A DNA stretch of 64,000 bases from positions 372,001 through 436,000 of the forward strand of contig NZ_SRLQ01000003.1 of NCBI RefSeq assembly GCF_004745805.1, given 5' to 3'. A program made the translations under genes and the position numbers. Shown here in pieces: positions 33,392 through 41,801 of this stretch. Numbering within the stretch: the first letter of the stretch is position 1; every line of letters begins with the position of its first letter. The stretch comes from Mycolicibacterium sp. CH28. Its GTDB lineage: Bacteria; Actinomycetota; Actinomycetes; Mycobacteriales; Mycobacteriaceae. The notes beneath the pieces are model-generated. The model worked only from the letters and a program-made list of their open reading frames with translations, did not search any database and had not been told where the DNA came from.

Positions 33392-36300
33392 GTGGGGGCA
33401 TTCACCGATCTGTTTAGCCAGCTAGACGCCGACCAGCGTGTCAGGGGCAGGCAGTTCGAACACATCTGCAAGTGGTTCCTGTCCAACGACCCGGTCTACA
33501 AGCACGAGCTTCGCCGGGTGTGGCTGTGGGATGAGTGGCCTGGCCGCTGGGGAGTGGATGCTGGCATTGACTTGGTCGCTGAGGACACCAACGGACAACT
33601 GTGGGCGATCCAAGCCAAGGCGTACGACCCCAAGTATCGGGTCACTAAGAAGGACGTGAACAAGTTCCTGGCCGAGTCGGGGCGGCCAGTCTTCTCGTAC
33701 CGCATGTTGATCGCCACGACCAACCTCATCGACGGCATTGGTGAGCGCACCATCCAAGACCAAGAGAAGCGGGTCACCTTTTTCCGGCTCAACGATCTTG
33801 AAGTGTCTGACGTCGATTGGCCTCGTTCCCCGAAAGACCTTCGCCCAACTCGACCGCGTAAGCCAGCCCGCCCACGCAAGCACCAACGGGAGGCAATCAC
33901 GAAGGTGGTCAACGGTTTCGAGGCGGCAGATCGCGGGCAACTCATCATGGCCTGCGGCACGGGTAAAACGCTGACCGCGCTGTTCATTACCGAACAGCTT
34001 GAGGCGAAGCGAACCCTTGTCCTGGTGCCGTCGTTGTCCCTGCTGAAGCAAACGCTAAATGTGTGGCGGGCCAACTGCACCACCGAGTTCGCATCGCTGA
34101 CGGTCTGCTCGGATGACACGGTTGCGAAGTTTGATGACGATGTGGCGTTGTCTCACACCAGCGACCTCGGGGTTCCAGTCACGACCGACCCTGAGGAGAT
34201 CGCGGCGTACTTGCGGCAGCGGTCTGGTTGCCGAGTGGTTTTCGCGACCTACCAATCCTCTCCGCAGATCGCCGAGGCGTTCACGTTCGGCCGGGTGCCC
34301 GGATTCGATCTGGTAATCGCTGACGAAGCACATCGCTGCGCGGGACTAGTGTCGTCAGACTTCGCCACGATCCTCGATCAAGAGGCGATCAGGGCAAAGC
34401 GGCGGCTGTTCATGACGGCGACACCGCGCTACTTCACCGGACGGGTACTCAAAGCCGCTAAGGACGCCGACTTCGAGATCGCCTCGATGGACGACGAAGC
34501 CAAGTTCGGCAACGTCTTTCACAAACTCAGCTTCGGGGAAGCAATCCATCGTGATTTGCTCACCGACTACCAAGTCGCGGTTGTCGGTGTCGATGACCCG
34601 ACCTATCGCGAGTGGGCTGAGAACGGGGTATTAGTCACCCGAGACGGCGTGCAGATTGCCGATGCCCGAACCCTTGCTGGACAGATCGGACTGGCGAAAG
34701 CCATGAGGAAGTACAACCTGCACCGGGTGATCTCGTTTCATTCCCGAGTCAAGCGGGCGCGCGACTTTGCCAACTCGATGCCGGATGTGATCGCGTGGAT
34801 GCCCGCACGCCTGCGCCCGAAAGGCAAACTGTGGTCCCACCACGCCTCAGGCGAGATGCCAGCCGGCGACCGATACGTACTGCTTCAACACCTCGCCAGA
34901 CTAGATGACACCGAACGCGGCCTGCTCACTAACGCAAGGTGTTTGGCCGAGGGAGTCGATGTGCCCACACTTGACGGTGTGGCGTTCATTGACCCCCGCC
35001 GGTCAGAGGTCGACATCGTCCAGGCTGTAGGCCGGGCAATTCGCAACTCGCAAGACAAGACGGTTGGCACCATTGTTATTCCGGTTTTCATCGACACCGA
35101 CGAGGACGCCGAAGCTGCTTTGGATAGTTCGGCTTTTAAGCCTGTGTGGGAGGTGGTCAAGGCACTGCGGGCTCACGACGACAATCTCGGCGAGCAACTC
35201 GACGCATTGAGAAGACAACTCGGTCGACAGCGAGGACGGCCATGCCTACCCGGCAAGATCCACTTCGACTTGCCCGAAACGGTTGGTGTCGATTTCGCCC
35301 ACGCCTTCGATGTCCGCCTCGTCGAGGAGACGACCGCTTCATGGGAGTTCTGGTTCGGGTTAATGGAGCTATATGTCCGCGAAGTTGGGAATGCCCTTGT
35401 TCCGGCCAAGTGTCTGTTTCATGGCCAGAAACTCGGAGCTTGGGTCAATGAGCAGCGGTCGCGCTATATGGAAGGCACGCTCCCCGCTGACCGGATGAGC
35501 CAACTGGTCGATATAGATGGCTGGACATGGGACGCTCGCGACGCCGCGTGGCAAGAGGCGTGCGGGTTGCTAGAGGAGTACGTCCAACAGAAGGGAGACG
35601 CCCTCGTACCTAGCACCTATAAGACAACGAACGGGTTCAAGCTAGGTCAGTGGGTCTCAGTTCAGCGGATGACCTACCGGCAGGGGACTATCACGCAAAG
35701 ACGTAAAGAACGGCTGGAAGTCTTACCTGGCTGGACGTGGGACTTCAAGGACTACCAGTGGGAGGAGGGTTTTCGACATACCAAGGAATACACCGGGATT
35801 CACGGCAATGCTCGGATTCCGCTTAAGTACGCATCCGACGACGGTTACAAGGTTGGAGGCTGGGTCAACACTCAGAAGGTCGCGTACGTTAGAGGAACGC
35901 TGCCCCCTCATCGTGAGCAGCGGCTTCGCGAGCTGCCGGGGTGGACCTGGAGCACAAAGGACTCCTCCTGGGAGGAGGGACTTGGCCGCCTATTGCAATT
36001 CGTCGAGGCTCATCATCACGCCAATGTTCCCCAGAACTACGTAGATGCCGACGGCTACAAGCTCGGATCATGGGTTACCACTCAGCGGGCTGCACGGATC
36101 GCAGGACGACTTAAACGTGAACGGGAGCAACGACTCTCGGCACTACCTGGCTGGACATGGAATCCCCGTGCCGATTCGTGGGCTGAGGGATACAAGCACC
36201 TGCTTCAGTATGTCCAAAGATTCCATGATGCGGCCGTGCCTCGCGCTTACATCGACGAAACGGGTTACAAGCTCGGCAGGTGGGTCGCAACGCGATGCAA

Positions 36301-36805
36301 GCAGCACCAGATAGGAACTCTGGACCCCGACCGCGTACACAAGCTGCAGGGTCTGCCCGGGTGGACTTGGGGAGCCTCGAATGTTGACAGCTGGGAAGAG
36401 GGTCTTCGCCGACTTCTGCACTACGTCGACCTCCACGGGGATTCTCGGGTGCCTTCCCACCACGTGGTCGACGGTTATCGGCTCGGCGCGTGGGTTGCGA
36501 AGCAACGCATCAAGCGGCGTCGAGGGACACTTTCCACCGATCGTGAACACCGACTGCAGAAATTGCCCGGGTGGACGTGGGACGCCCGTGCCAGCGACTG
36601 GGAGGAAATGTTTTGCCTTCTCCTCGAATACATCAAGCGCCACGGCGATCCATGCGTCCAACAGCACTACGTCGTTCCTGTCGGTGGCTTCCGACTCGGT
36701 CGCTGGGTCAGTCGTCAACGACAAAGCTACCTAAGAGGCACGCTGAACGCCGACTACAAACGCCGACTCCAGGACTTGCCGGGATGGACTTGGAAGGCAA
36801 CCTGA
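33392..36805 (+). CDS. PD-(D/E)XK nuclease - SF2 helicase with seven C-terminal helicase-associated repeats
   Basis: 1137 residues, GTG start. N-terminal nuclease-like domain: GIDLVAE (D60) and WAIQAK (Q74, K76), the ID...QxK pattern of Mrr/restriction-type PD-(D/E)XK folds. SF2 helicase: MACGTGKT (186-193), DEAH (311-314), LFMTATPRYF, and QAVGRAIRNS near residue 543. From about residue 648 to the end come seven ~70-residue repeats (helicase-associated HA domain, each with WEEG...L..Y...G...VP......G.[KR]LG.WV..QR......G.L......L..LPGWTW). HA repeats probably bind nucleic acid. There is no methyltransferase. Stand-alone gene in the island; a defence nuclease-helicase is inferred. Confidence 0.88.
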   Translation: MGAFTDLFSQLDADQRVRGRQFEHICKWFLSNDPVYKHELRRVWLWDEWPGRWGVDAGIDLVAEDTNGQLWAIQAKAYDPKYRVTKKDVNKFLAESGRPVFSYRMLIATTNLIDGIGERTIQDQEKRVTFFRLNDLEVSDVDWPRSPKDLRPTRPRKPARPRKHQREAITKVVNGFEAADRGQLIMACGTGKTLTALFITEQLEAKRTLVLVPSLSLLKQTLNVWRANCTTEFASLTVCSDDTVAKFDDDVALSHTSDLGVPVTTDPEEIAAYLRQRSGCRVVFATYQSSPQIAEAFTFGRVPGFDLVIADEAHRCAGLVSSDFATILDQEAIRAKRRLFMTATPRYFTGRVLKAAKDADFEIASMDDEAKFGNVFHKLSFGEAIHRDLLTDYQVAVVGVDDPTYREWAENGVLVTRDGVQIADARTLAGQIGLAKAMRKYNLHRVISFHSRVKRARDFANSMPDVIAWMPARLRPKGKLWSHHASGEMPAGDRYVLLQHLARLDDTERGLLTNARCLAEGVDVPTLDGVAFIDPRRSEVDIVQAVGRAIRNSQDKTVGTIVIPVFIDTDEDAEAALDSSAFKPVWEVVKALRAHDDNLGEQLDALRRQLGRQRGRPCLPGKIHFDLPETVGVDFAHAFDVRLVEETTASWEFWFGLMELYVREVGNALVPAKCLFHGQKLGAWVNEQRSRYMEGTLPADRMSQLVDIDGWTWDARDAAWQEACGLLEEYVQQKGDALVPSTYKTTNGFKLGQWVSVQRMTYRQGTITQRRKERLEVLPGWTWDFKDYQWEEGFRHTKEYTGIHGNARIPLKYASDDGYKVGGWVNTQKVAYVRGTLPPHREQRLRELPGWTWSTKDSSWEEGLGRLLQFVEAHHHANVPQNYVDADGYKLGSWVTTQRAARIAGRLKREREQRLSALPGWTWNPRADSWAEGYKHLLQYVQRFHDAAVPRAYIDETGYKLGRWVATRCKQHQIGTLDPDRVHKLQGLPGWTWGASNVDSWEEGLRRLLHYVDLHGDSRVPSHHVVDGYRLGAWVAKQRIKRRRGTLSTDREHRLQKLPGWTWDARASDWEEMFCLLLEYIKRHGDPCVQQHYVVPVGGFRLGRWVSRQRQSYLRGTLNADYKRRLQDLPGWTWKAT

Positions 36806-36847
36806 TTGACCTGCTCCAGTTCTTTCAAGATCAGCACGCGGCTTCAG

Positions 36848-36976
36848 TCTCAGAACTAAAGATTTGCAACAAGCATGTCGAGACTTGATTCTCGACAAGG
36901 AGTGCCACCTCGCAGTGTCTCAAAAGATGCGCCAAAACTCTTGTCGCATATTGACTAGTTCTGAGACTTTTGAGAC
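36848..36976. promoter_or_regulatory. candidate res site upstream of the resolvase
   Basis: Paired inverted sequences fill the gap before the resolvase gene. TCTCAGAACT (36848-36857) pairs with AGTTCTGAGA (36957-36966). GTCTCAAAAG (36917-36926) pairs with CTTTTGAGAC (36967-36976). TGTCGAGA/TCTCGACA form a hairpin at 36876-36897. Size (about 130 bp) and place, directly before a serine recombinase gene, match a resolution site with subsites. The 36876 hairpin might instead end the helicase transcript. Confidence 0.5.
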
Positions 36977-36985
36977 GATGGCTGC

Positions 36986-37585
36986 ATGGCTATCGACACC
37001 GCGCCCGCCGTCACCGCAACCCAGCTCGGGTATGCCCGTGTGAGCACCGCGCATCAGTCATTGGATCAGCAGATGGATGCGCTGACCGCAGCGGGCGTTG
37101 ACAGCGCCCGCGTCTACACCGACAAGCTGTCGGGGACATCGACCCGCGAGCAGCGCCCCGGCCTGGCTGCGCTCCTCGACTACGCGAGGCGGGGTGACGC
37201 CATCGTCGTGGTCGGCATCGACCGCTTGGGCCGCAACGCTGCCGAGGTCATGGTGACCATCCGTGATCTTGGAGAGCGTGGAATCGTGCTGCGGTCACTG
37301 CGCGAAGGCATCGACACATCGAACGCCTCGGGGCGCATGGTGGCTGGCGTTCTCGCCAGCCTCGCTGAGCTTGAGCTGGAACTGGGCAAGGAACGCCGCA
37401 CGGCGGCGCGTGACGCTCGGCGGGCGCGGGGCCAGGCAATCGGTCGCCCGAAGGCGCTGGATGCATCCAAAGCCTCTCTGGCGCAGCGTATGCACGCCGC
37501 CGGTGAGTCCGCCGCGACCATTGCGACTGCTCTAGGCGTCAGCAGGGCGACGGTCTACAGGGCGTTGGCCGAAATTTCGGATTGA
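36986..37585 (+). CDS. serine recombinase (resolvase/invertase family)
   Basis: 199 residues. Resolvase catalytic domain LGYARVSTAHQSLDQQMDAL with nucleophile Ser20; IVVVGIDRLGRNAAEVM; LRSLREGIDTSNASGRM; then a C-terminal Hin-type HTH (SLAQRMHAAGESAATIATAL, then GVSRATVYRAL). Full-length small resolvase/invertase. It may resolve dimers of the excised element or invert DNA; no second inverted copy of its upstream sites was seen in the window. Probably autoregulated through the upstream dyads that overlap its promoter region. Confidence 0.9.
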   Translation: MAIDTAPAVTATQLGYARVSTAHQSLDQQMDALTAAGVDSARVYTDKLSGTSTREQRPGLAALLDYARRGDAIVVVGIDRLGRNAAEVMVTIRDLGERGIVLRSLREGIDTSNASGRMVAGVLASLAELELELGKERRTAARDARRARGQAIGRPKALDASKASLAQRMHAAGESAATIATALGVSRATVYRALAEISD

Positions 37586-37666
37586 GCGCGCCCGGCACCC
37601 TTCGCCCGTAAGTCGGTCCTGGCCCCCTTTGGACCCATTGGGGCCGGGGTGAGCTAGGCCACCAAA

Positions 37667-37697
37667 TTCACACTCTTACCTAAGGTGAGAGTAGGGT
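37667..37697 (+). promoter_or_regulatory. MerR-type promoter and operator before the SulP gene
   Basis: The dyad ACTCTTACCT / AGGTGAGAGT (37672-37692, one-base centre) lies between TTCACA (37667-37672) and TAGGGT (37692-37697), a 19-base spacer. Over-long spacers with a central dyad are the signature of MerR-activated promoters. The MerR gene two places downstream (39446) is the likely binder. Confidence 0.6.
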
Positions 37698-37837
37698 TCA
37701 TCCCGGCAGATGCCAGCTAGACCCGCGTCACCCTTCGGACGCAGTGGCCAGCGGTTCGCATCGACGCGACTGCCCCTACCTTCCGAATGAACATCGCGGT
37801 GCGCGTCACCGCAGACACCTGAACCGAACGGAATGCC

Positions 37838-39379
37838 GTGCCCCCTCAAGCGATTCCGCCTGTCTCCAACGTGCGAGAAGCAGGTGATCCCAGTACCTCA
37901 GTCATGGCAGCACTCAAGTCGCCTAAGCGCCTGCGGACCGAAGTGCTTGCTGGCTTGGTGGTCGCGCTGGCGCTGATCCCGGAGGCGATTTCGTTCTCCA
38001 TCATCGCTGGTGTCGATCCCCGCGTCGGACTGTTCGCGTCCTTCACCATGGCGGTGACCATTGCCATCACCGGTGGTCGCCCTGCGATGATTTCAGCGGC
38101 GACCGGTTCTATCGCCCTGGTCATCGCCCCAGTGGTGCGTGAGCACGGTCTGGACTATCTCATCGCTACAGTCCTGCTCGGCGGTGCCCTGCAAATCGTC
38201 CTCAGCCTTCTCGGGGTGGCCCGCCTGATGCGATTCGTCCCGCGCAGCGTGATGGTCGGATTCGTCAACGCCCTGGCGATCCTGATCTTCCTATCCCAGA
38301 TGCCCTACCTGATCGGCGTGCCGGCCCTGGTCTACCCGTTCGTCGGGGTCGGCCTATTGATCATGGTGTTCCTCCCACGGCTAACCACGGCGATCCCCGC
38401 ACCGCTGATCGCCATCGTGATCATCACTGCCGCCGTGCTGGCTTTGAAGGTGCACATACCCAACGTCAGCGACGAAGGAAAACTGCCCACCAGCCTGCCG
38501 ACCCTGATGCTCCCGCATGTGCCCTTCACCCTGCACACCCTGGCGATCATCGCGCCCTACGCGCTCGCGATGGCGCTGGTCGGACTGCTGGAGTCGCTGC
38601 TGACGGCCAAGCTCGTCGACGACATCACCGACACCCACAGCAACAAGACCCGCGAAAGCTGGGGCCAAGGTGCGGCCAACATCGTCACCGGACTGTTCGG
38701 CGGCATGGGCGGCTGCGCCATGATCGGTCAGACGATGATCAACGTGAAGGTCGCTGGTGCCCGCACCCGCATCTCCACATTCTTAGCCGGACTGTTCCTC
38801 CTGGGACTCGTCGTCGGACTAGGTGACATCGTCGGCTTGATCCCCATGGCGGCACTCGTCGCGGTGATGATCATGGTGTCGGTCGGCACGATGGACTGGC
38901 ACAGCATCACCCCATCCACGCTCCGCAGGATGCCCCGTAGCGAGACGCTCGTCATGCTCGCGACCGTGGCGGTCACCGTCGCCACCAACAACCTCGCGTA
39001 TGGCGTGATCGTGGGCGCGTTGACGGCGATGGTGCTCTTTGCTCGGCGCGTTGCGCACTTGGTGACCGTGGAGAAGGTCGCGCCCTCCGAAGAGACCCGC
39101 GATGAGGCACCTGACACGGTGACCTATCGGGTGTCTGGGGAGTTGTTCTTCGCGTCCAGTAATGACCTGGTCTACCAGTTCAACTACACCGACGACCCCA
39201 ACAACGTCGTGATCGACATGTCTGACTCGCACATCTGGGATGCCTCCACCGTCGCCGCCCTGGACGCGGTGACCACGAAGTACCACGCGAAGGGCAAGCA
39301 CGTCGAAATCATCGGCCTCAACACCGATTCCGCCGACCGTCACGACCGGCTCTCCGGGAATCTCGGCGCAGGACACTGA
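37838..39379 (+). CDS. SulP-family anion transporter with STAS domain
   Basis: 513 residues, GTG start (weak ribosome site; ATG 37904 is an alternative, giving [20 protein letters not shown]). About 10-12 membrane helices with the SulP pattern: [19 protein letters not shown], then [10 protein letters not shown] near the N-terminus and [19 protein letters not shown] in the middle. C-terminal STAS domain (about 415-513: [20 protein letters not shown]). Transports an anion such as sulfate or bicarbonate; which one cannot be told. It lies in the island between the resolvase and a MerR regulator and is preceded by a MerR-type promoter. Confidence 0.88.
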   Translation: MPPQAIPPVSNVREAGDPSTSVMAALKSPKRLRTEVLAGLVVALALIPEAISFSIIAGVDPRVGLFASFTMAVTIAITGGRPAMISAATGSIALVIAPVVREHGLDYLIATVLLGGALQIVLSLLGVARLMRFVPRSVMVGFVNALAILIFLSQMPYLIGVPALVYPFVGVGLLIMVFLPRLTTAIPAPLIAIVIITAAVLALKVHIPNVSDEGKLPTSLPTLMLPHVPFTLHTLAIIAPYALAMALVGLLESLLTAKLVDDITDTHSNKTRESWGQGAANIVTGLFGGMGGCAMIGQTMINVKVAGARTRISTFLAGLFLLGLVVGLGDIVGLIPMAALVAVMIMVSVGTMDWHSITPSTLRRMPRSETLVMLATVAVTVATNNLAYGVIVGALTAMVLFARRVAHLVTVEKVAPSEETRDEAPDTVTYRVSGELFFASSNDLVYQFNYTDDPNNVVIDMSDSHIWDASTVAALDAVTTKYHAKGKHVEIIGLNTDSADRHDRLSGNLGAGH

Positions 39380-39445
39380 CCATCGCCATTACTGTGACGG
39401 AATTACGTCCCAATGCGCGACTGTCGGTCGATGGAGGTCACCTCA

Positions 39446-39862
39446 ATGAGCGACGGTGACGACGTGCATATGCAGATCGGACAGGTCGCCGCCCGTACCG
39501 AGTTGTCCATCACCACGGTGCGGCATTACGACGAGGTCGGACTTGTCACCCCGTCTGCCCGCTCGGTCGGTGGCTTCCGGCTCTATACCGAAGCCGATGT
39601 CGAACGCCTGTTGGTGATCCGGCGGATGAAACCGTTGGGCTTCACACTCGCCGAAATGAAGGACCTCCTCGGCTCACTCGACGTCCTTGCCAGCGAACAG
39701 ACGCCAAAAGAACAACGCACGACCGCAGCCCGCGTCCTCCAAGAATGCCAATCCAAAACCGAAGAGAGCGCCGCGAAGCTAAGAAAGCACCTGGCGTACG
39801 CCGAAGAGTTGAGCAAGCTGCTCGCGGTTCGGGCAGACGAGTCAGTTGGCAAGCGGGGCTAG
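39446..39862 (+). CDS. MerR-family transcriptional regulator
   Basis: 138 residues, start ATG 39446 with GGAGGT upstream (an upstream in-frame ATG at 39413 has no ribosome site). Winged HTH: MQIGQVAARTELSITTVRHY, then DEVGLVTPSARSVGGFRLYT, then EADVERLLVIRRMKPLGFTL; a dimerising coiled coil follows (residues 85-130). No metal-binding cysteines in the C-terminal part, so a metal sensor is unlikely. Its probable site is the 19-base-spaced promoter before the SulP gene at 37667-37697. It follows SulP by 66 bases. Confidence 0.88.
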   Translation: MSDGDDVHMQIGQVAARTELSITTVRHYDEVGLVTPSARSVGGFRLYTEADVERLLVIRRMKPLGFTLAEMKDLLGSLDVLASEQTPKEQRTTAARVLQECQSKTEESAAKLRKHLAYAEELSKLLAVRADESVGKRG

Positions 39863-40109
39863 GCGTTGCGTGACTCTCCTGCGTGGGGGGTGGGGGGTGC
39901 CTCTCGGTGTGGTTGAGGCTTGCCTCACTCGGCCAGCGCCTTCTCTCTCTCCGCCGGACCTGCGTCCGCAATCCGTCCGCAGTAGCTCTGGTGACGGTCT
40001 CAACGTGCCAACGTCGCCAACCTGTTGACCTGCAGGTTCTTAACGTTCCCAACAGCGTCAACGTCGACAAACACCCAAGTCGTCTCGTTCGCATCGAGAA
40101 GGTCGCGGT
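39863..40109. other. non-coding stretch between MerR and Shedu modules
   Basis: About 250 bases with G-rich (GTGGGGGGTGGGGGG) and pyrimidine-rich runs and no ORF with convincing codon usage. It contains CGTCAACGT/ACGTTG-type short inverted words near 40003-40066. It may hold the promoter of the 40110 gene and sduA. I see no RNA gene. Confidence 0.4.
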
Positions 40110-40244
40110 GTGGATCAACTGTTGAAAGAACTGAACGATGTCGACCGGCGGTTGACAGACTCCGAAGGAGAGGCCGCCGCGTCGCAAGACTGCCTCCTCG
40201 ACACACCACCGCCGAAACCGTTAGCCCAATCAATAGCGATGTAA
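40110..40244 (+). CDS. 44-residue small protein upstream of the Shedu gene
   Basis: GTG 40110 with AGAAGG 8 bases before it. The product begins MDQLLKELNDVDRRLTDSEG and ends PPPKPLAQSIAM: an amphipathic helix followed by a proline turn. It ends 10 bases before the Shedu start, so the two are probably co-translated. No domain is recognised; too short to be sure. Confidence 0.4.
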   Translation: MDQLLKELNDVDRRLTDSEGEAAASQDCLLDTPPPKPLAQSIAM

Positions 40245-40254
40245 CGATGGTCTA

Positions 40255-41379
40255 GTGACTGATTTCGGCGACGAGCCGCAAAATCTGGATGACATCGACA
40301 TGCCGCCAGCGGGCGAGCCGGAGGCTGGGCCAATCAAAGCGTGGTCGTCCAACACGTCATCAAATCCGTATTACCACGGGATGCAATCGGTCCAACTCAA
40401 GCCAGTCGGTCAAACCCACAAAGCAGCGTGCTTGAAGTTTTTTGGCAGTGATCCCGAGAACCCGTCAAGGGCCCGCCTTGAAATCACGCAGCACCGCAAG
40501 GCTCTCGGCGGGTTCGATTTCGACGCACCACCGGAGATCAAGCTCTATCTAGAAGACGACGAAATCCAGGTTCTAAAAGCGTTTCTGGCCGGTCAATTCC
40601 TCCCGGCTGACGGCTACTACGTTCGGGTCGACAGTAAGGATATGGCGCGGGAGGTCGCCAAGCTCAGCACCGAAAACCTGGCCGATGTCTTCGCGGCGAT
40701 CTTGGATAAGACACATTTGGTTGAAGCGATTCAGGCATCAGGTCACGCCGATTTCTTGGCCGACTACGTGACCAACGAGAAGAAGCGCGTGGAAATCGGT
40801 CATCTGGAAACCGCCGTATGGGACCCCGCTTCCGACGAAGCCGTTTTTCAAAAGATCCTGGAACGAAACCCGTGGATCTTCGGCGGGCAGTACGTCGCTG
40901 CGCGCCCCGAGCGCATGATGATTCTCGGCGATCAGTTCGACGTGCCGCTCGTCACTGCCGACGGTTCGCTTCATCTTGTCGAACTCAAGAAGGCCCACGT
41001 ATCCCCGTTGATACGCAAGGTCCGAAACCATCTGATGGTTGGCGGGGCGGTACACGAAGCTGTGTCGCAGACTCAGAACTACTTGCGCTCGCTCGATGAG
41101 GAACGGTTCCGAATCAACACCACGTTCGGCATTGATCCGCGCCGGGTACACGCGACAGTCGTGATCGGCCACGTCGATCACAGCAACGACCCGATGCCGC
41201 ATGCCGACGTTTACGAAACGCTCCGCACATACAACAGCCACATGTCACGCATTACCGTCATTACCTACGACCAACTGGTGACTAGTGCGCGGAATGCGCT
41301 CGACATCTTGGGCCACGTCGCCGAAGACGACCAGGAAGACTCCGTTGAGCACGAGATCGACGAAGACCCTTGGGCCTGA
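40255..41379 (+). CDS. sduA: Shedu-type defence nuclease (DUF4263, SduA)
   Basis: 374 residues, GTG start. The C-terminal half is the Shedu/DUF4263 domain: ILERNPWIFGGQYV, then GDQFDVPLVTADGSLHLVEL with the PD-(D/E)XK residues D226 or D229, E243 and K245 (VELKK), then HEAVSQTQNYLRSLDEER, a highly typical Shedu block. The N-terminal ~180 residues are a separate domain with beta-rich and helical parts and an acidic start. Shedu is a known single-gene anti-phage system whose nuclease is held as an oligomer and triggered on infection. Complete catalytic set, so likely active. Sits at the right end of the island. Confidence 0.88.
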   Translation: MTDFGDEPQNLDDIDMPPAGEPEAGPIKAWSSNTSSNPYYHGMQSVQLKPVGQTHKAACLKFFGSDPENPSRARLEITQHRKALGGFDFDAPPEIKLYLEDDEIQVLKAFLAGQFLPADGYYVRVDSKDMAREVAKLSTENLADVFAAILDKTHLVEAIQASGHADFLADYVTNEKKRVEIGHLETAVWDPASDEAVFQKILERNPWIFGGQYVAARPERMMILGDQFDVPLVTADGSLHLVELKKAHVSPLIRKVRNHLMVGGAVHEAVSQTQNYLRSLDEERFRINTTFGIDPRRVHATVVIGHVDHSNDPMPHADVYETLRTYNSHMSRITVITYDQLVTSARNALDILGHVAEDDQEDSVEHEIDEDPWA

Positions 41380-41695
41380 TACGACGGCCCGGGACCCGGC
41401 GAAGACGAATCGGAAGGAAGACCGTTCTAACTCCGTCGACGGATCGAAACCATATCGGCGCGTCACTTTGTCGGCTCATCGCTCCCACCGCAGTCGTCTC
41501 TCGGCGGCGAAGGCCCGCAAACGCCCAGCTCGCAGTTCGCGCTCTACTACGACGCGCGTCGCAGCTCTCGTTGTCACGGCGATGTCACAAGTGACGCCGG
41601 TCTGTGCGAACAACCACGGACACACCCGGATGCCGAGCCGCAGGTCACTGCCCATCTATAGACCTTCGGAGACACCTGTGGACGCCCCGAATCGA
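41380..41695. other. right-end non-coding region of the element
   Basis: 316 bases between sduA and attR without a believable ORF. It holds the arm-like sequence at 41573-41590 (GTCACGGCGATGTCACAA) followed by AGTGACG, and otherwise nothing I can assign. Confidence 0.5.
41573..41590. repeat. arm-type site copy near attR
   Basis: GTCACGGCGATGTCACAA matches the left-end GTCACGCAATGTCACAA (29441-29457) except for three central bases. Same orientation relative to the window. Candidate integrase arm site. Confidence 0.45.
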
Positions 41696-41741
41696 CTTCC
41701 CAAGCTGAATACGCGGGTTCGATTCCCGTCATCGGCTCCAT
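41696..41741. other. attR: 46-bp attachment repeat
   Basis: Exact copy of tRNA-Gly 3' end (29346-29391). No acceptor 5' half or D-arm precedes it, so it is not a tRNA gene. Confidence 0.95.
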
Positions 41742-41769
41742 TGTGATGTCTCGGGACATCGGAATAGCT

Positions 41770-41801
41770 CTGAACCCTCGTTGGGGGTTCAGGGCTTTTT
41801 T
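41770..41801 (+). terminator. hairpin with T-run 29 bases after attR (displaced tRNA terminator?)
   Basis: CTGAACCC / GGGTTCAG stem with a 7-base loop and a run of six T (41796-41801). Distance from the 46-bp repeat fits a tRNA terminator that once followed tRNA-Gly directly and is now about 12.35 kb away. On the other strand it overlaps the end of the IS481 fragment. Confidence 0.7.

Larger units (their letters stand above)
29388..41741. mobile_element. 12.35-kb integrative element in tRNA-Gly carrying defence-type genes
   Basis: Bounded by 46-bp direct repeats, integrase at the left end reading towards the tRNA. Contents: integrase, XRE regulator, excisionase, small ORF, DUF3631 ATPase, nuclease-helicase-HA protein, resolvase with a candidate res, SulP + MerR, small ORF, Shedu nuclease. 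No capsid, portal, terminase, conjugation or relaxase genes are visible, so it is a satellite-like or defence island rather than a full prophage. Parts (for example 31.3-31.7 kb and the helicase region) are less GC-rich than the backbone. Shared 17/18-bp arm-like sequences occur near both ends (29441-29457, 41573-41590). Confidence 0.9.

Noticed and set aside
41696..41741. A second tRNA-Gly gene
   Set aside because: Only the 3' 46 bases are present; no 5' acceptor or D-arm.
29388..41741. Complete prophage
   Set aside because: No structural, packaging or lysis genes are visible between the attachment repeats.
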